NCBI RefSeq assembly: GCF_002865645.1
Contig: NW_020194684.1
Location: 5,371,952 to 5,435,951 of the forward strand
Direction of reading: 5' to 3'
Length of the DNA: 64,000 nt
Source of the DNA: Hyaloscypha bicolor E
Taxonomy: Eukaryota > Ascomycota > Leotiomycetes > Helotiales > Hyaloscyphaceae
In this document: positions 22,034 through 35,606 of the stretch, in pieces
Layout: each line of letters starts with the position of its first letter
How positions within the stretch are numbered: position 1 is the stretch's first letter
Program-made: the position numbers and the translations under genes
The notes under the pieces: generated by a model
The model's input: only the letters and a program-made list of their open reading frames with translations
What the model was told of the DNA's origin: nothing
The model's database searches: none

Positions 22034-23663
22034 ATGGCAAAAAGCATATGTACAGCCGCAGCTTTTCCGTCATCTGAATTTGATGAGAGGACGACTATGA
22101 GAGGACTTCTACCCACCAACCTACAAACACCACTTTACATATTTCTTTTTCGATGATACCATGGGACGGGATGGACGGGCGAAATAGGCGTCTCGGCATG
22201 ATTTCGCATGCTACTATGACTTCCGCCCTCATTACATCCTCTTTCTTGTCTGCGTTCTGTGGAAGTACTTAGTTGTTTTAGCATTTTCAGGCGTCTTTCT
22301 TTTCCTATTTTCTACTTTTCGGAGTCGCATTCCGGCATGGCTCTTGCATTGATGCATGGCATGGGAGAAGGTAGTTTGACGAAAGGCCCCTGGATATGGA
22401 TTGTCTTTTTTCCCCCTTTTCTCGCGTTCATTTTAGCGCGGAGTTGAGGGCATGGAAGTGTTATTAAGGGACGTGGCATGATATGGGGGGTCTCATGTAG
22501 CCAATGCTCGGAGATGCGACAGTGGAAACTTGATGGCGGTGGCTATGGCATATACATAGTGAATGATACAAAAGCTTTCATCAGAATTCCCCGCGTGAAC
22601 TTGTATTGTGCTATGAGAGGTGAGACAGATGGGATGGATACTCATTTTATCGAGGAAAATAAATCCCAATTGTGGGGCTGGTAGTACTAGATCTCTGACG
22701 TTGTGAGTAATGATGGAGAAGGTACTTGATATCTCCATCTCGAGAGACCTTCTTCACTCGGTAAGAGGCTTCTTCATCCGTGTGGTTACTGTTTCCGGCG
22801 TTGTTTTGCTTTGCTTCGAGCTGTGCATCCAGAAGCGCCAGCCATTTCGTTCCAGCAAGAAGCACATCTCATCTCATCTCATCATCCGAACGTGCCCCCT
22901 TCCATGGTATATGGGGGGAGGGGTAGCTGCCTCGAGAAACCACAGAAGTATATTCGCGGCGTCAATAAACATGCTCCACATTACCCGAACCACAAGCCCC
23001 TTACTACTGCGCCGTCTCCGGGTTTCCTGTTCCTGCTGAGGAGGTCCTGTCTAGGAAGAACAACAGAGGTAGATTCTGAACGGGGCAGTTAGCGATCCCT
23101 GTCCCCTCGCGCAGTCCCGGAGTTTCCTGGTGGGTCTCTTTCGGTACCGCTCCTCTCCATATTGTTGTTCCTTTCCTCTTGATCACGAGCATGAAGTTCT
23201 GTTCAATCGCCCCACTTCGTTCCCGAGGGGGTTCGAAGCCAAGCTGGAGACAAGCGGCCGCAGGGGTTTGTTGCGGCTGAGATGACATGAAACGCTTCGA
23301 AGCGAGAGGGGGTGCTGGGATAACGACGACGCTTGTTCATCTTGTTGAGCACGAAATGCAAAAAGCCTCACCCTGTCAACCAAGTAAAAAAAAAAAAAAC
23401 GCAAGAATATGTCCGATCGACCAAAGGTAATAAACACTAGAAGTTACAATGCGGTAAGGTACAAGTCAAGTTCGGGCCAACCTCTCTTCAGATCTGCTTA
23501 GCCATGCTACATCACACCTACATGCAAAACCACGCTCCTCATTACCACATATTCCCATCAAATTACAACAAGACCTATTTCATATCGTCCATGGCCTATT
23601 TTTTCTCCATGTTTTCCTTCCATCCATGCCATATTTCTCTCCATTGACAAAGGAGATGTTCGA
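22034..23663. other. Convergent gene-free interval
   Basis: 1.6 kb between the WD40 gene's stop and the GH17 gene's stop. No coding signal stands out. A poly-A tract lies at 23387-23399. Both 3' untranslated regions should be here. Confidence 0.4.
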
Positions 23664-25249
23664 TTAAAAGTACGTGACAATATTCTCGATACCGAAAGAG
23701 CACTCGCATCCACAGTCACCAGCCGGTTTCCACAGGTCATTGAAGAAGGAGAGAACGACTGACTTGCCGCCAACCGTGTCCGCGATACTCTTGAGAGCCG
23801 TGATCTGGTCCGCGGGGCTGGTGCGTTGACCTTTGGATGGCCATCCAGTTTCCAAGTTGATGGCGGCCTTGCCTGGGCAGAGACCTTCCACGATGCTGAG
23901 TTGGTTTGCGACGAATGCTCCGGCGGAGCTTGCTTCGACAGAGGGGTTGAAGTATGGGTGGATGTTGCAACCCGTGATGTCGACGACTTCGCAGAGGACT
24001 CCGTAGCTCGCCTGCAAGATGTCAAGGGGTTCGGTGGTCGTGCATGGGCCGGTGTAGCCGTGTGATGCAAAAGCGGCCTTGGTGGTGCTGATGAAGGAGG
24101 CCAGCTCGCTGGCGGTGCAGTAATTGTTGAAGATGGCCTCGTTACCGATGACGATGAGCTCGACCAAGCTCCATTTGCCCCAGGCAATGATTTCCGTAAC
24201 ATCTTCTGCTGCACCTCCTCCGAGGCCGGTGTGGTCGATGAAGACACCGATGATCATCTTCAGGCCATACTTCTCGCAGGCGGCGCCGACATTCACAAGA
24301 CCCGAGCAGACAGAAGCGTAGATACGGACGGAGGTGTATCCTCCCTTGGAAATGGCCTCGATGTCAATCTCGACGTCAGCGGCAGCCTTGCACTCGCCAC
24401 TGTCAGTGAATGGAGAATAAGTGATGGCCCATTTCTTGCCAGAGTTTCCAAGTTCTCCAGGCTTGGAAGTAGGTGGCGATGGGGGTGGGGGTGGCTTAGA
24501 TGCTGGGTAGGTGGGAGCTGGCAATGCCGGTGCCGAAGAGGTGTATGGGCAGAAGATCACGTAGTCGGTCTCGGTGACGGTTTCGACGACCTCGGTGTGA
24601 GTGTAGGTGCCTGGAGCATACGAGGTGACGGTTGGGTAGACCCAGACAGTTTCACACTCGGCAACAGTGGTCACGGGAGCAATAGTGTAAGTACCAGCGC
24701 TGGGGCAGACGTATGAGGTGGTTGAGATGGTGCTGGTGGTGACACCTCCACTGACGACAGTCGTGGCGTATGGGCAGACAACTGTTGTGGAGTGCTCTAC
24801 CACTGTGGTGACGCCTCCCGCAGTGTTGGTCCCTGGGGTAGCCTTTGTTGAAGATGCTCCGCAGACGGTAACCTCCTCAGTAATGGTTATTGTCGTAGCA
24901 GGGATGGTATACACGCCTGGAGTCGGGCAGGTGGTCACGTATGGAGTTGGCACAGTTGCTGGGTAAGTGGGTGCCGGTACGGGTTTTGATGTAGTGGCAG
25001 GTGGCGGTGGGTTGTAGACTATTTGCTGTTATTTTCTGTTTTGTTCATATATTAGAAGCAATTGTTCAACATACGAGTTGCCTCGCCATAAATGGTGGTA
25101 TAGATGGTAGTGCAACCGGCGACGCAGGTCCCGTTCGCCATTCCTCTCTCTGCGTGGAGGGCTTCATGGTTGTGACGGCCGTGCTTATGGCCCTTTGCAC
25201 TGACACCGGCAGCCATCGCCGCGGCGACAGCAAGAAGTCCAGCCTTCAT
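23664..25249 (-). CDS. Secreted GH17 beta-1,3-glucanase-like cell-wall protein
   Basis: Two exons, 25075-25249 and 23664-25018, 509 residues. I start at the Met of MKAGLLAVAAAMAAGVSA, a clear signal peptide, rather than eight codons upstream. A His-rich segment and an YNPPPP linker precede a long Thr/Val/Pro region (about residues 85-225) with repeated YTI/TTV..C blocks, then a proline spacer (KPPPPPSPP). The catalytic GH17 domain covers about residues 255-509: acid/base Glu352 in VIGNEAIF and nucleophile Glu448 in INLETGWPSKG, both intact. The architecture matches fungal wall-associated endo-beta-1,3-glucosidases of the BtgE/Scw type, which remodel wall glucan. The Ser/Thr stretch should be O-glycosylated. 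No GPI signal is evident at the C-terminus. Confidence 0.92.
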
Positions 25250-28046
25250 ATTGAACAAGTGTTTCCCGTGCAATTATGGTAGAAGGGAAAATTGGTCGAT
25301 CGGGTCTGGTAGGGGTGGGATAATTGAGTATATCAAGTAACGAATGCCCGCTGAATGAGTGAAGCGGTAGTTTGGGGGGGGAGAACAGATACGACGACGG
25401 CGACGAAGAAGTATCACAGCATCAACATCGAAGGAGGAAAGAAGAAGGAAGCGGAAGAAGAAACGGGGGATAGAAGAGCCAAAAGTGAAATGCGAAGTCT
25501 TGGCGGGCCAGCCCAGAAGGTGAAGGCAGCCAAGCCAGAACGGGTCCATGCGGTAGGGTACGGGGTGTTGTGGTCTGTGGACCTGTGGAGCGCTCCTGAA
25601 CCTCAGCCAGGGCCCAGGGGACGACAGACAGGCAGACAGGCAGGGGGAGCAGCGCAGAACACAGGCCGCAGGGTCTGTTTTTGGCGGGTTGCTGTTCACA
25701 CATCGCTGCGCTTTGCTGCGTCTGGTCTCGCCGTCGCAGCGCTCCAGCTGTTTTGAGCTACTGCAATGCTGGGGGTGGGATTTGCAGGCCAATGGGAGGC
25801 ACCGCCCGCGACGAGAAAAGGAGGCGCCATCAGACAAAATCAGACCGAATCAGACAAGCGACGCGGTGCGGGCCAGTCGGAGCATTTAGCGAAGTAAGCT
25901 CATGCTGGCAATTTGCGGGGAGACCAGCTCGCGTACCTGGCTAGACCGCATTGGGCAAGTACGGTGAGCACCGCAAATTGGGAGCTCGTGTCACCGTCGC
26001 CGTGTCTGGCAGCTGGCTGGCCGACTGGACGCCCAGCCGGCGCTCCTGCGGTGGCGCGGGCACACACAACAGAGAGGCAAGGGGCTGAGAAGAAGCGGCA
26101 CCAATCGACGGCGAGCACGGCGGGCGCTGGCTTTCTCGCCCGCCCCGGCTCATTTCCTCATTGAAGCCATTCACAACCACCAGCGACCGCTGGCCCTTTG
26201 CACAACCGCTGCAATTTATCCCCCCGAATCTGCTGCCCAACTGCCCAGCTGCAATACTCCGTATGTGTTGATTGTTAATTTGTTCCCTTCATGAATGGTC
26301 GCTGCCATTCTGACCCCTTTCTCTGCTTACTCTGAGTTCGGTCATGCGGCATTGATGCGTGCAGCGGGGCAGCGGGGCAGCTGTGGTTGGGACAAAGTTG
26401 CATTGCTCGCCACTGCACCAGGAAACAGCTCCGGATCCAAGCAGCTCTTTTTCAACGACACGCGAAAATAACGTTTTGGCCCGAGATCAGGCTTCCCCTT
26501 TGCAGCGCCATCGGCAGGGGTGGTGCGCTTCCACCGTCTTCTTCCTCTCTAGCGCGCGAGTGAGGAGATTGCCTCTTCTCTGACGCTCGCTTGTGCCGCC
26601 GAATTATTCTGTCTACACTTTGCCTGCATGCTGGGCAGTTCCGAGTGCAATTTCTCATTAATAATACCACTTCGTTAGGATCTGCATCCATCCTGCACCC
26701 TCCCTGCCCTCGAAAGGGGGCGGAGATCAACGATCACCCGATCGCGGCTCCAATTTCGTGGGGAAATTTCCATACGATGTGGAAACCACTGGTCTAGAAG
26801 GGCAAGGTTGGCGTCATCGTGCAATATCGGTCTGATATTTGCTTTTCGGGGGAACGAGAAACGTTCTGCGAGTGTTCTGAGAACTTGAGGGCGATCTAAG
26901 AGCAATTAGAGACCTGGTTTCGAAAGGAGAGGAGTGTCTGGTTTCTGATCATTGTCATCGGTTCTGTCACTTTTCTTGCCAATTCTGAATCCCTTTCTCT
27001 GAGATGAAATTGACATCAGGGATTTGTCACGTGTGACGTGTGACGTGTGACGTGTGACGTTCTCTTCATCTCCACGCACTATAGCCCAAGTTGAGCCTTA
27101 CCTCTAATAGTTACGCTGCATTCTGAAAGTTGAATAGTTAATCCAAGTAGAGAAACAAGCGAAACTCAAGAATTTGACAGGTAGCATTCGTTGCCTTCTG
27201 AACTAGCCCTTTACTTGACAATTTCAAGCGTATTTTCTCCCATGATGGATTCTCTGAAGAAAATATCATTCTTATCTTCATGGTCATGGTCAGGCTCAAC
27301 ATTGTCTCATGGAAGCCGTGACTGGACCATTCTTACACCGCACTACCCCATGATCCCCCCTTGATGACACTAATCTCACTCATAAAACCATACCCAATCA
27401 AACATTGCATCTCATCCACCGTCTCGTCACACGACTCTCTTCAGTGTGGCTCTCCAACTCTATCTCTCCTCACAACCATCTCATTTCAGCATGTCCTTCT
27501 GAGATCTCTACGCTCGGTGTGCCAGCTTAGCCTCGCAGAGTGGAGGGGTCTGAGAGCCGAAGTTATCCCACAACCTTCTTTCACCCACTCTCTGATTCGA
27601 GTACTGCCATCCCACGGCGCTCCTTTTTCATTCTTTTCATTTTTTTTGGTCCTGTCGTAGGAGGAGTCGAGTCGTTTCCGCATCGTTTCCGAAAAGACAG
27701 TGCAGGCTTCGTATCAGTAGCAAAATGTCAGTGGAGGGGAGGGACCATCCTCAAAGAGTTGAAAGGGGAAAGCTTTAAGTGCGAAGCGGATGAGAGTCTG
27801 AATAGACCAAAGCCTTTCCTAGACTACAGAGGAAATTGACCAATTCAATGTCTAGAACATATTTAAGAATCCAATGCATTAATTCAAGGCCACAACAGCC
27901 ATCTAACACCATCCAAAGCAGGATCATTCATTAACGTACAATTCCAACGCCCCTTTTCCACGCAGTGCAATTCATTTTTATTCGCCGTTATTGATTCCAT
28001 CAACCACCCAATGCAATATGATGTCCCTTTCTCATTCCTCATCCAA
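25250..28046. other. Gene-free interval upstream of GH17 gene
   Basis: 2.8 kb holding the GH17 promoter and the chitin synthase 3' end. Open frames on both strands are short and overlapping. The notable content is a GTGTGAC tandem array at 27031-27061 and repeated AGGCAGACAGGCAG-like sequence near 25626-25645. Confidence 0.45.
27031..27061 (+). repeat. Seven-base GTGTGAC tandem array (TGACGT sites)
   Basis: Four perfect GTGTGAC copies preceded by CAC, making one CACGTG E-box and four overlapping TGACGT cores spaced by seven bases. TGACGT is the ATF/CREB half-site. The array lies about 1.8 kb upstream of the GH17 start and 1 kb past the chitin synthase stop. Confidence 0.75.
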
Positions 28047-31000
28047 TCACATATCAGAATACTGATCCTCACACCCATGCTGAACCGAGTACGCCCCTCC
28101 CATTTCCTTACTACCGCCATACCCACTGCTCCATCCCGCCTGCGATCTCAATCTCCGTTCCTTCTCGAATTCACCCCACCTCTTCATCGTGATCTTCGAG
28201 CTGTCGAATTCGCCCTCGTATTCGATGCCCGCTTTCTTAGTCTTCTCCCCAGCTGTCTTTCGAGTATCGCCCCAGGAGAAGTCGTCGAATTTCCAGAAGG
28301 CGTAGACAGGGAGGACGAAGTTCCAGATTGGGAGAGAGAGCAAGTAGATGAACATCCATACAACGTACGACCAGCGATGGGCTGTCAGTACGATGAGCAC
28401 CGCTGGGAGACCAAGAATCAAGGCGAGGAGTACGAGGGGAATGATCTGTGGCGGGGAGCGAACGATGGAGATTATTACTGGAAGGTAAGTTAGTACTCTG
28501 TTTCAGAAGTGGGGACGAGGGGTTGCATTTACCGACGTAGAACGTGAATGCAATTGCTGCAGGTAATACTAAAGTTCCGATAAGTTCGATGGCAACGACG
28601 AACTGCATACTGAAACAAAATGTACCACAAAGATCTCTGACCAGAACAAGCTCCATGAGGTTGTGGACTGTACTGTTGATCCAACGACGTCTCTGTGAAA
28701 GGAGGACGCTAAAGGTTTCGGGCACTGTGGTTTTGCAGACAGCCTGTGGGACGAAGACTTGCTTGCGCTTGGGGAATGTTCTGAGCATGAGTGTAGAGAG
28801 GTAGCGATCCTCACCAAGAAGAAGCAGATTCTTCTTGTGTAAGGTATCCACAACGTTCTCAGAGTAGTGTTCGACAACGTCCGGGTTGGCGAGGATAGGA
28901 ACCCAATAATTCTGTCCACCCTTTGGAGCCTTGATGCGATACATACAGAAACATCCAGGAAGACAGGTAACACCACCGAAGACGGACTCGAAGGACTTTG
29001 ACAGATGATGGGAGATGAAGTATTCGAAGACTTGAATGGCCGAGACCCAGGATGCTCGTTTGTTTGCAATCTTCGTCTCACCGCAAAGACCCATGATTTC
29101 AGGATCCTTGACCATGGCCGAGACCATATGAGTCAATGAATCTGGGAACACCTTCGTATCGGCGTCGACCATGAGAACAACCTCATAGAAATCAGGCGAA
29201 ATGCCAGTGACCTTCCACAAACCATTGAACATTTCGAATTCCAGTTCGGTCATGCGCTCGTCGAACATAACTTTCTGGAGGAAAGACATCAGAATGATCT
29301 GACTGTCACGTTTGCCTCGGTTTCCTGGCCTGCTCTTTACAAGTTCATCTGGTGTGCCGCATTTGACCACACACATCATCGGGACACGCTGCTGTCTTTC
29401 CAATGGGATACTCGAATGGGCGCCATAATCATAGAAACCCGAGTAGATCTTTGCCATATTGTGTCTCTTGGAACCGCTCGCAACAGCTACGTACGAGAAA
29501 GCGGGCACTTCGTCTGGGAGAATGGAATGATCTTTCATCATGCTCAGAACAATATCCGGAGTCGACAGAGTTTCTCCTTTACCCTTGATTATACCGTCAC
29601 AGATAACCAAAATAGTCTTGTGACTATTAGGATAATCCGTCATTGCTACCGAGTCAAGAGTCGTTCGGATCCCAAGCTCTCCTTCCGAATATGCCGTAAC
29701 CAAACAGATAGCATGAGCCAGAGGATACCCAAATGGTTGCCAGTCAGCCGGAGGTTGCGGCACAACAGCCTCGTGAATGAAACCTGCTGGACCTGGTCCT
29801 TCCGTGTCGGTTTGGGTAGCGCCATAGCCATTTGAATCAGATCGTAAAAAGCTTTGTCGGCTGCTGTTCTGGCTGTTCTGCTGTTTGAAGAGGGGATTTG
29901 GAGGAATAAGCGCCGCAGTCGAGGTCTGACTTGCCATGGTGGTAGGTAGGGGTCGTCCAACTCGGAATGCTCGGTCTCCAGCATACGGACTTGTGAATCG
30001 AGAAGTTGTCGGTAGGAATGTGCTTGCTCTCTTGCTCGGTCTGTCAGATCCAAGGACAGTGCTGCCAACGTCACCGGCAATTCTTTGAGGCGCTCGGTAG
30101 ATGTCTTCGGTCCAGTCCTCAATTTGTTGTTGCCTCTTCTTTTTGTTTGAAGATTGAGAAGTCTTGGACGCAGCAAATTTGCGACTGACGAACCATTGAA
30201 AAAGAAGAGCCAGAACGAATTTCGAAATGACGATGGACAAGATGAAGACCAGTGATACGTAAAGGACCACCTTTGAAGCGATACAGCCAACCGTCTCCGT
30301 ATCAACAGACCCGACCTTGATGATTTGTTCCAAGCACTGGGCTATCTCCTTGTCGTCTTTGTTCTGAAAAGAGTGGGTCACATCCTTTCCACGGACTGCT
30401 CCATTGGCGGCTTTTGACCGGTCACTGAGTTCTGCAAAGCGCGAGGGTACAGTTACTTCTGTCCCATTGAACCAGTTTAGGAGATCGAGATCGAGAACAT
30501 TGCCAGAGTAGACCATCAAATTTCTCGAGGAATTCTTGATATCATCCCAGGTAAAATACACATCTCCAGCGCTGTGGAGCTCGGTATAAAATTTTGATCG
30601 AGCGTTGGAGCTAGTGTGGCAAGCGTATCCTAAGTAGTTGGGCCATGTTTTATTGGGTTGACTTGAACCATCCTGGTTAAACGTACGGCAAGGGAAGTAC
30701 CATGCAAGGTTGCCTTCAGAGTCTGATGGCACATCTGATCCTGGACTCTTAGTGATAAGACCTTTGCATTTGCCATTGACGTTCTGAAAGAGGAAGCTTC
30801 CGTCTTGGCCACCATGCTTTTCCGGTAGATCATAAAGAACATTCGAACCAACGGGAATCCCGATGGCCGCAGGATGGTGGGACCCAGTTAACTGATAAGC
30901 GCTTCCGTGGAAGATCATATATCCACTGTCGACGTGGTTGATACGGAGTCGTAGTCCAGGAGTACCGCAGACGACTTGGGTAAAACCAAAGGTAAGGAAA

Positions 31001-31785
31001 CCAACGCATGTCATGATAAGCAGAATGACACTGATTAGGCCCATCTTCTCTCTCCAAGCTCTTTGCTGTGCCCTTGCAGGCTTCCCAAAACACTTGAGAA
31101 TAAAATCCGGGCACCAAAATGTAACGATGGCACAATAAACATTCCATAAACTCGGTGGCTTCACAGCATCGAGCGCCTTTTGCATTTCCTTTTCCTCTTT
31201 CGTCGACCTGTGCAACCTGGTCCGCTGTCGAGTTGAATGACCGGCCTTTTCTTTCGAGGCAAGATCTTCGGGTCCAGAGCCGTGGCCACGGCTGCTCTTT
31301 TTGCGAGGAGGAGAGACTTCAGACTCAGCCTCCTGAGAACTTCGTAATCCCGATGTTTCTGTGGCAGCAGCATCTACCTCCAAGTCTTCAATTATTGGAT
31401 CATTCCCAGTTGAGGAAGGTAAAACATTCATATTGGTGGCATGTTGCCTGTAGTGGTAGTTGGGGTGGTCTCGATCAATCCTATTGCGTTCTGGGCGAAC
31501 CAAACTTCTTTTCCTGTGTAAGTCCCCAGCGGCTCGGGGCTGTGGATTAAGAGGCTCTGTCGTGGGTGCAGGTGTGAGAGAAGGCGCAATTGTATCTGCG
31601 AAAGATGATCTCGAAGGGCCACGCTCATGCCTCGGAGGTTTTGAGGGGGATGGTGGTGCGTTGTTCGAATAGTATGCAGCTTCTTCGTCTTGTGGTTGGC
31701 GTCGACGGGAGGGAGAGTTATGGTACGCCGAGTTCTGCACCCGAATGGGAGACTCTGTAGCGTCTGGACGCTTGGGAGGCGGCAT
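28047..31785 (-). CDS. Class IV chitin synthase (Chs3-type)
   Basis: Exons 28533-31785 and 28047-28477, 1,227 residues, standard for class IV. I start at [13 protein letters not shown] rather than five codons upstream. Plan: a disordered N-terminus; membrane segments around residues 210-280 ([21 protein letters not shown]); an extracytoplasmic cytochrome-b5-like region; a membrane pair near 510; the glycosyltransferase-2 core; and C-terminal membrane helices ([20 protein letters not shown] onwards). Catalytic motifs are present: DAD in [12 protein letters not shown] (about 873), GEDRYLSTL (about 991) and QRRRWINS (about 1031). It polymerises UDP-GlcNAc into wall and septal chitin at the plasma membrane. 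Yeast Chs3 requires the Sel1-repeat protein Chs4/Skt5, whose homologue lies divergently upstream. Confidence 0.96.
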
Positions 31786-34700
31786 GGCTCTGCAGAGCAA
31801 GATAAAGTCAGTTAATGTTCAAAAGCCCTCTGATTGTCTGTTACTTCAATTTCGCCGTTGTACGCCGTGGCAAGGTTGTATCCAGGGCAACCACGCTTTT
31901 TTGAATTGAGAATTGGATTCGAAGAAACCGATGCTCCCCAACAAAAAAAGTATGGGTGAGTAAGTCTGCGAAGCCGGGGCTCAAACGTACAATGATGTTG
32001 TCAACCGACATTGGGAAACAAGAAAAAGTGTTGTTGTCGTTGTCGACAATACACCCCTGCATATACCGTCGAAGCGAGGGTGTGCGTTCCTTGGTCGACC
32101 ACAATCAAAGCACGGCCGTGTGTGCCAGAATTGTGTAGCTGAACCTCAGAAAGCAATCAAGGCTCTAAGGATGCGGCGAACGTGACAGGGTCGCTGGTCT
32201 CCCGACTTGCAGCTCTATTCCCAATCGGATTGCTGTATCGTGAGGGCCAGGTGCTCTTCGAGACCAGGAAAAACGATAGGGTTTGTTTGGTTTCAAAGAG
32301 ACCAGGAGCGACCGGAAAGACAAGTCAATGCCTTGGGTAAAAGCGAGTGTTGAGCTGGCAGCAGCCAGAGATTGGAAGGGATGAGAAGGTTGAAAAGAAC
32401 AGAAAGTCTCTCCGCACGCCGAATGATTTTTGGGGAGGAATGCCGGAACTGGAGAGTCTGCTTTTTCGCCTGTTGACTTTTGCCGTTGGCGGTGGGTGGT
32501 GGGCCCACTCCACATGCGGACGCTAACCCCCTGGGCTTGGAGCGGAGGCGGCGATGTTTTTCCTGGATTTGTTCGGTTGTCGATCGCCGCTACTGCCGAA
32601 CAGGCAAAGCGCGACCAGGGCGCGCATGAGCAGCCCCCCCAGTCCAAAAATACACGTTAACCAGGGGATTTCACGATCGATCTGGTTGAATGCTGCGCCG
32701 TACAAGCTTGATCGACCGCTCGACGACAAGTGTTGGAAGAGAGACATCACGAGAATTGCTCAAGACGGCAACATCGGCGTACATAGAGCCCCATTGCCGA
32801 GCCAAGCTTGCCACTTTGGAAAGATGCAGACGACAGTGGAGGGGCCAGCCCGCGGTAATACGAGAATGGTGCCGGTGAGGCGTGCATTGTCTCATCGGTG
32901 GCGTTGGAGCTTGGAGGCTTGGTCCGGCCTCTTCTGCACCTCGAAAACTGTCACCTCCAGATCAATCACCTCTCCACAGACATGCTGACATAGCTCTAGA
33001 TTGATTAATCAAGCAGACGTAGGGAGATTTAGTACCGTGTGTGTCCGTGCTGTCATTTGATGGTCCATGCGGTTTGAACAGCTGCATTTCAATCCGCGGA
33101 TCCATGGGGTCACGAAGCTTGATCATCCTCATTGATCTCCAGTCTCAGCACCCAACAGTCTGGATGGGAATGCCCTGCATTGGAACCTCGCTTTCTTTGT
33201 GTTTCCACGAGCCTCACACAAATGATGGCATACCCGCAGCTCGCACAGACCATATCCATGCGGGTCTCCGTTCAGAACATCCCGAGTATCTGTTTGACAG
33301 CCGCCTCTTCAGCGCCCGTTCACACTGGTCAGAAGAAGCAGAAAGTGAACTCGAACGTCAGCGCTTCCAAGACATCTGAACTTCTGGAACAAAGCTTTCC
33401 GTCGGGTCTATTGGTAGCACATGTGGCTTAGCAAGTATGACGACGATCGAATGATTCTGGTGACAGCAGATCTCGTAATACCCTGGGTTTTTACATCGAA
33501 TTTGAGTACACTAACAATCATGTGTGCAGGTGGGGTTTATTGGAGTTTTCGATACGAACATGGGTGGAGAGGGTTGCTTCTTCTGGACATACGTACCCCT
33601 TTTCACGCCCAATTTTCCTGAAGAGGGGTAGACTGTCTTAGGAAATCATCCATACTTCACCGCACATCCTCACTTCATTCAGAAAGTAATGCAGACCTGA
33701 GAGTAGACAGATTGCTTGCGAACCTGCGGGTTTCGTGTTCTCGAGACTCCGGAGCACTCGTGTTCAGGTGTTCAGGTGTTCATCCAAGTACAGATCCACT
33801 AGGTCGGAAATGCACTGACCCCGCCGGAGCTATCAGATTTCCACCACCAGCCGTTGAGAGTGGAACATCGGCCGTGGCAACCCACGTGCTGCATCTTCGT
33901 ACTCAATTGATGAATACGGAGGTACTGTGCACTCCGACAGCCTACAGGGGGCTTTGGGAAGGCCGGCCGTTGAGAAATTGAGTGTTCAAGCCGTGATATT
34001 CTGTGACCAACGAGGTCCAGGCGCAGAAAGTAAAATCGACAGGAAACGATTCCTAGCCTAAGAATCCTTGCCCGCTTTAGAATAACTAGGTAACGACTAG
34101 GATGAAGCTAGACTACCCAAATAAACATTTTCATCCTGCCCAGAATTGTTGTGGAGTAAGGCCCCGCATATCCAGGTTCGGCGTCGTACACAGCAAAAGG
34201 CACCAAATACGACCAAGGGGGTGAAAACTTTGACCATTATTGCCACTTCTAAATCAGGTAAGGGGTAACGAACCTAATAACGTTATTTCCGGTGTGCCTT
34301 TGAAACATATCAAAAGCTCTCCTGCTTCCCAGCCAAAACCCAGCCAAAATCCAGCACGGCTAATATCCAGTGAGTTGTCCCGTTCGGCTGCCTCGAAGGA
34401 ACTCCGGAGAAGCCTGCCAAAATCTTCCTGTGGAACTTATCCTGCTGGTGCGATTGCCCGGGCGTCCAGCCCTCACGGAAACCTTCTCCTTTGAATTCTG
34501 CAAGTTGTTTGTCTCTCGACCATTCAGCCCTCGCCCATCGCTCTCCAACGGTGGCATCAGGTTCGACGCTTTGAAAATTGGACGGAAGGATCTTCTACCC
34601 CACAACTTGCCCTGTTTCACGCCACGCCATTTGGACGGAGCACGCACCTCGCCCACCCATCAGAAGTTCAGAACCAACAGAGAGGCAGGGTCCCCTGGAG

Positions 34701-35606
34701 GTGGCTGCATCACATCGGCAGGGAACGCCAACAACCACAACCACTTGTGCACAAGTTACAGGGTCCGCCATCCGGGAGGCAGAGGAGACCCCAGGACTGA
34801 CGTCTGCTGCATTCTTGCATACCGCATTCCAGCTTCGAAAAGCAGAGTGCAGATCTTGCCCGGCTCTGGATTGAGGAATACATCAACAAACCCAACCTCA
34901 ACTTCGCTCTTGCCTCCGCCTCAAAAATACGACATCGTCGCGTTGATCCAAAGTCGGTCATCAGTTGAGCTCCAGGACAACCTTTACTGCCGCAGGTACA
35001 AGGTTTCGCACAGCAGGGGTGTTGATCGCGAACAACTCTGCTGTATGTGAAACGGGCCTATTCAACACCCTCTTCACCTCAACTTCTAGTGCACCTCCGC
35101 ACTGCACTTGCGGAAACTTTCGTACTCAACAACGTCTAATTTGCTGCATGTGACCTTGCGGGGACCTTTCTTCCATCGTTGGTTGGATTGTACCAAATAC
35201 GCCAAAATTGGCTCTTTCGACACGTTGATGCTTCTTAGGACCGAATTGGAACGGGTAAGACATTTGCATCTGTCCGACCTGCTCTCTTCAAGACCTTGTC
35301 TAACTTCCTTCCTTTACTCAAGCTGATTATCTCATTCTGGCCTCAGTTCGGAACCTTTCCTAAGACTACTTATTCGCGTTCGACACTCGTTAAAATCAAA
35401 CGGCGAAAGTCTACAAAGTTCCCCTCCCGGTACCCCGCCGACGCATCTCTCGCAACCCCCTTTCTACACGGAATTAAACCTGGGGATTGATCATTTCTCG
35501 GATCAATCCATAACCGGCCAAGACGATTGAAGGGAGAGTTGGGCACATTTCCCAAAAGTGCTGAAGTTGGGGGAATCGTTACGTCGTTACTGCGAAATTG
35601 CACATT
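31786..35606. other. Divergent regulatory interval between chitin synthase and its activator
   Basis: 3.8 kb separating two divergent start codons. No convincing gene. The largest frame (34370-35050, 226 codons, plus) has irregular composition and may be part of the Skt5 leader, which is C/T-rich from about 34300. Several ATG-initiated short frames precede the Skt5 start and could act as upstream ORFs. The chitin synthase leader extends to about 32100. Confidence 0.5.

Noticed and set aside
23230..23240. Perfect B-box match (GGTTCGAAGCC)
   Set aside because: No A box or cloverleaf can be drawn in the upstream 70 bases.
23558..24247. 229-codon minus-strand frame inside the GH17 gene
   Set aside because: Same-strand, other-phase shadow of the GH17 exon; Ser/Thr/Pro bias reflects that gene's codons.
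34370..35050. 226-codon plus-strand frame before Skt5
   Set aside because: Composition resembles a C/T-rich leader rather than a protein; no domain.
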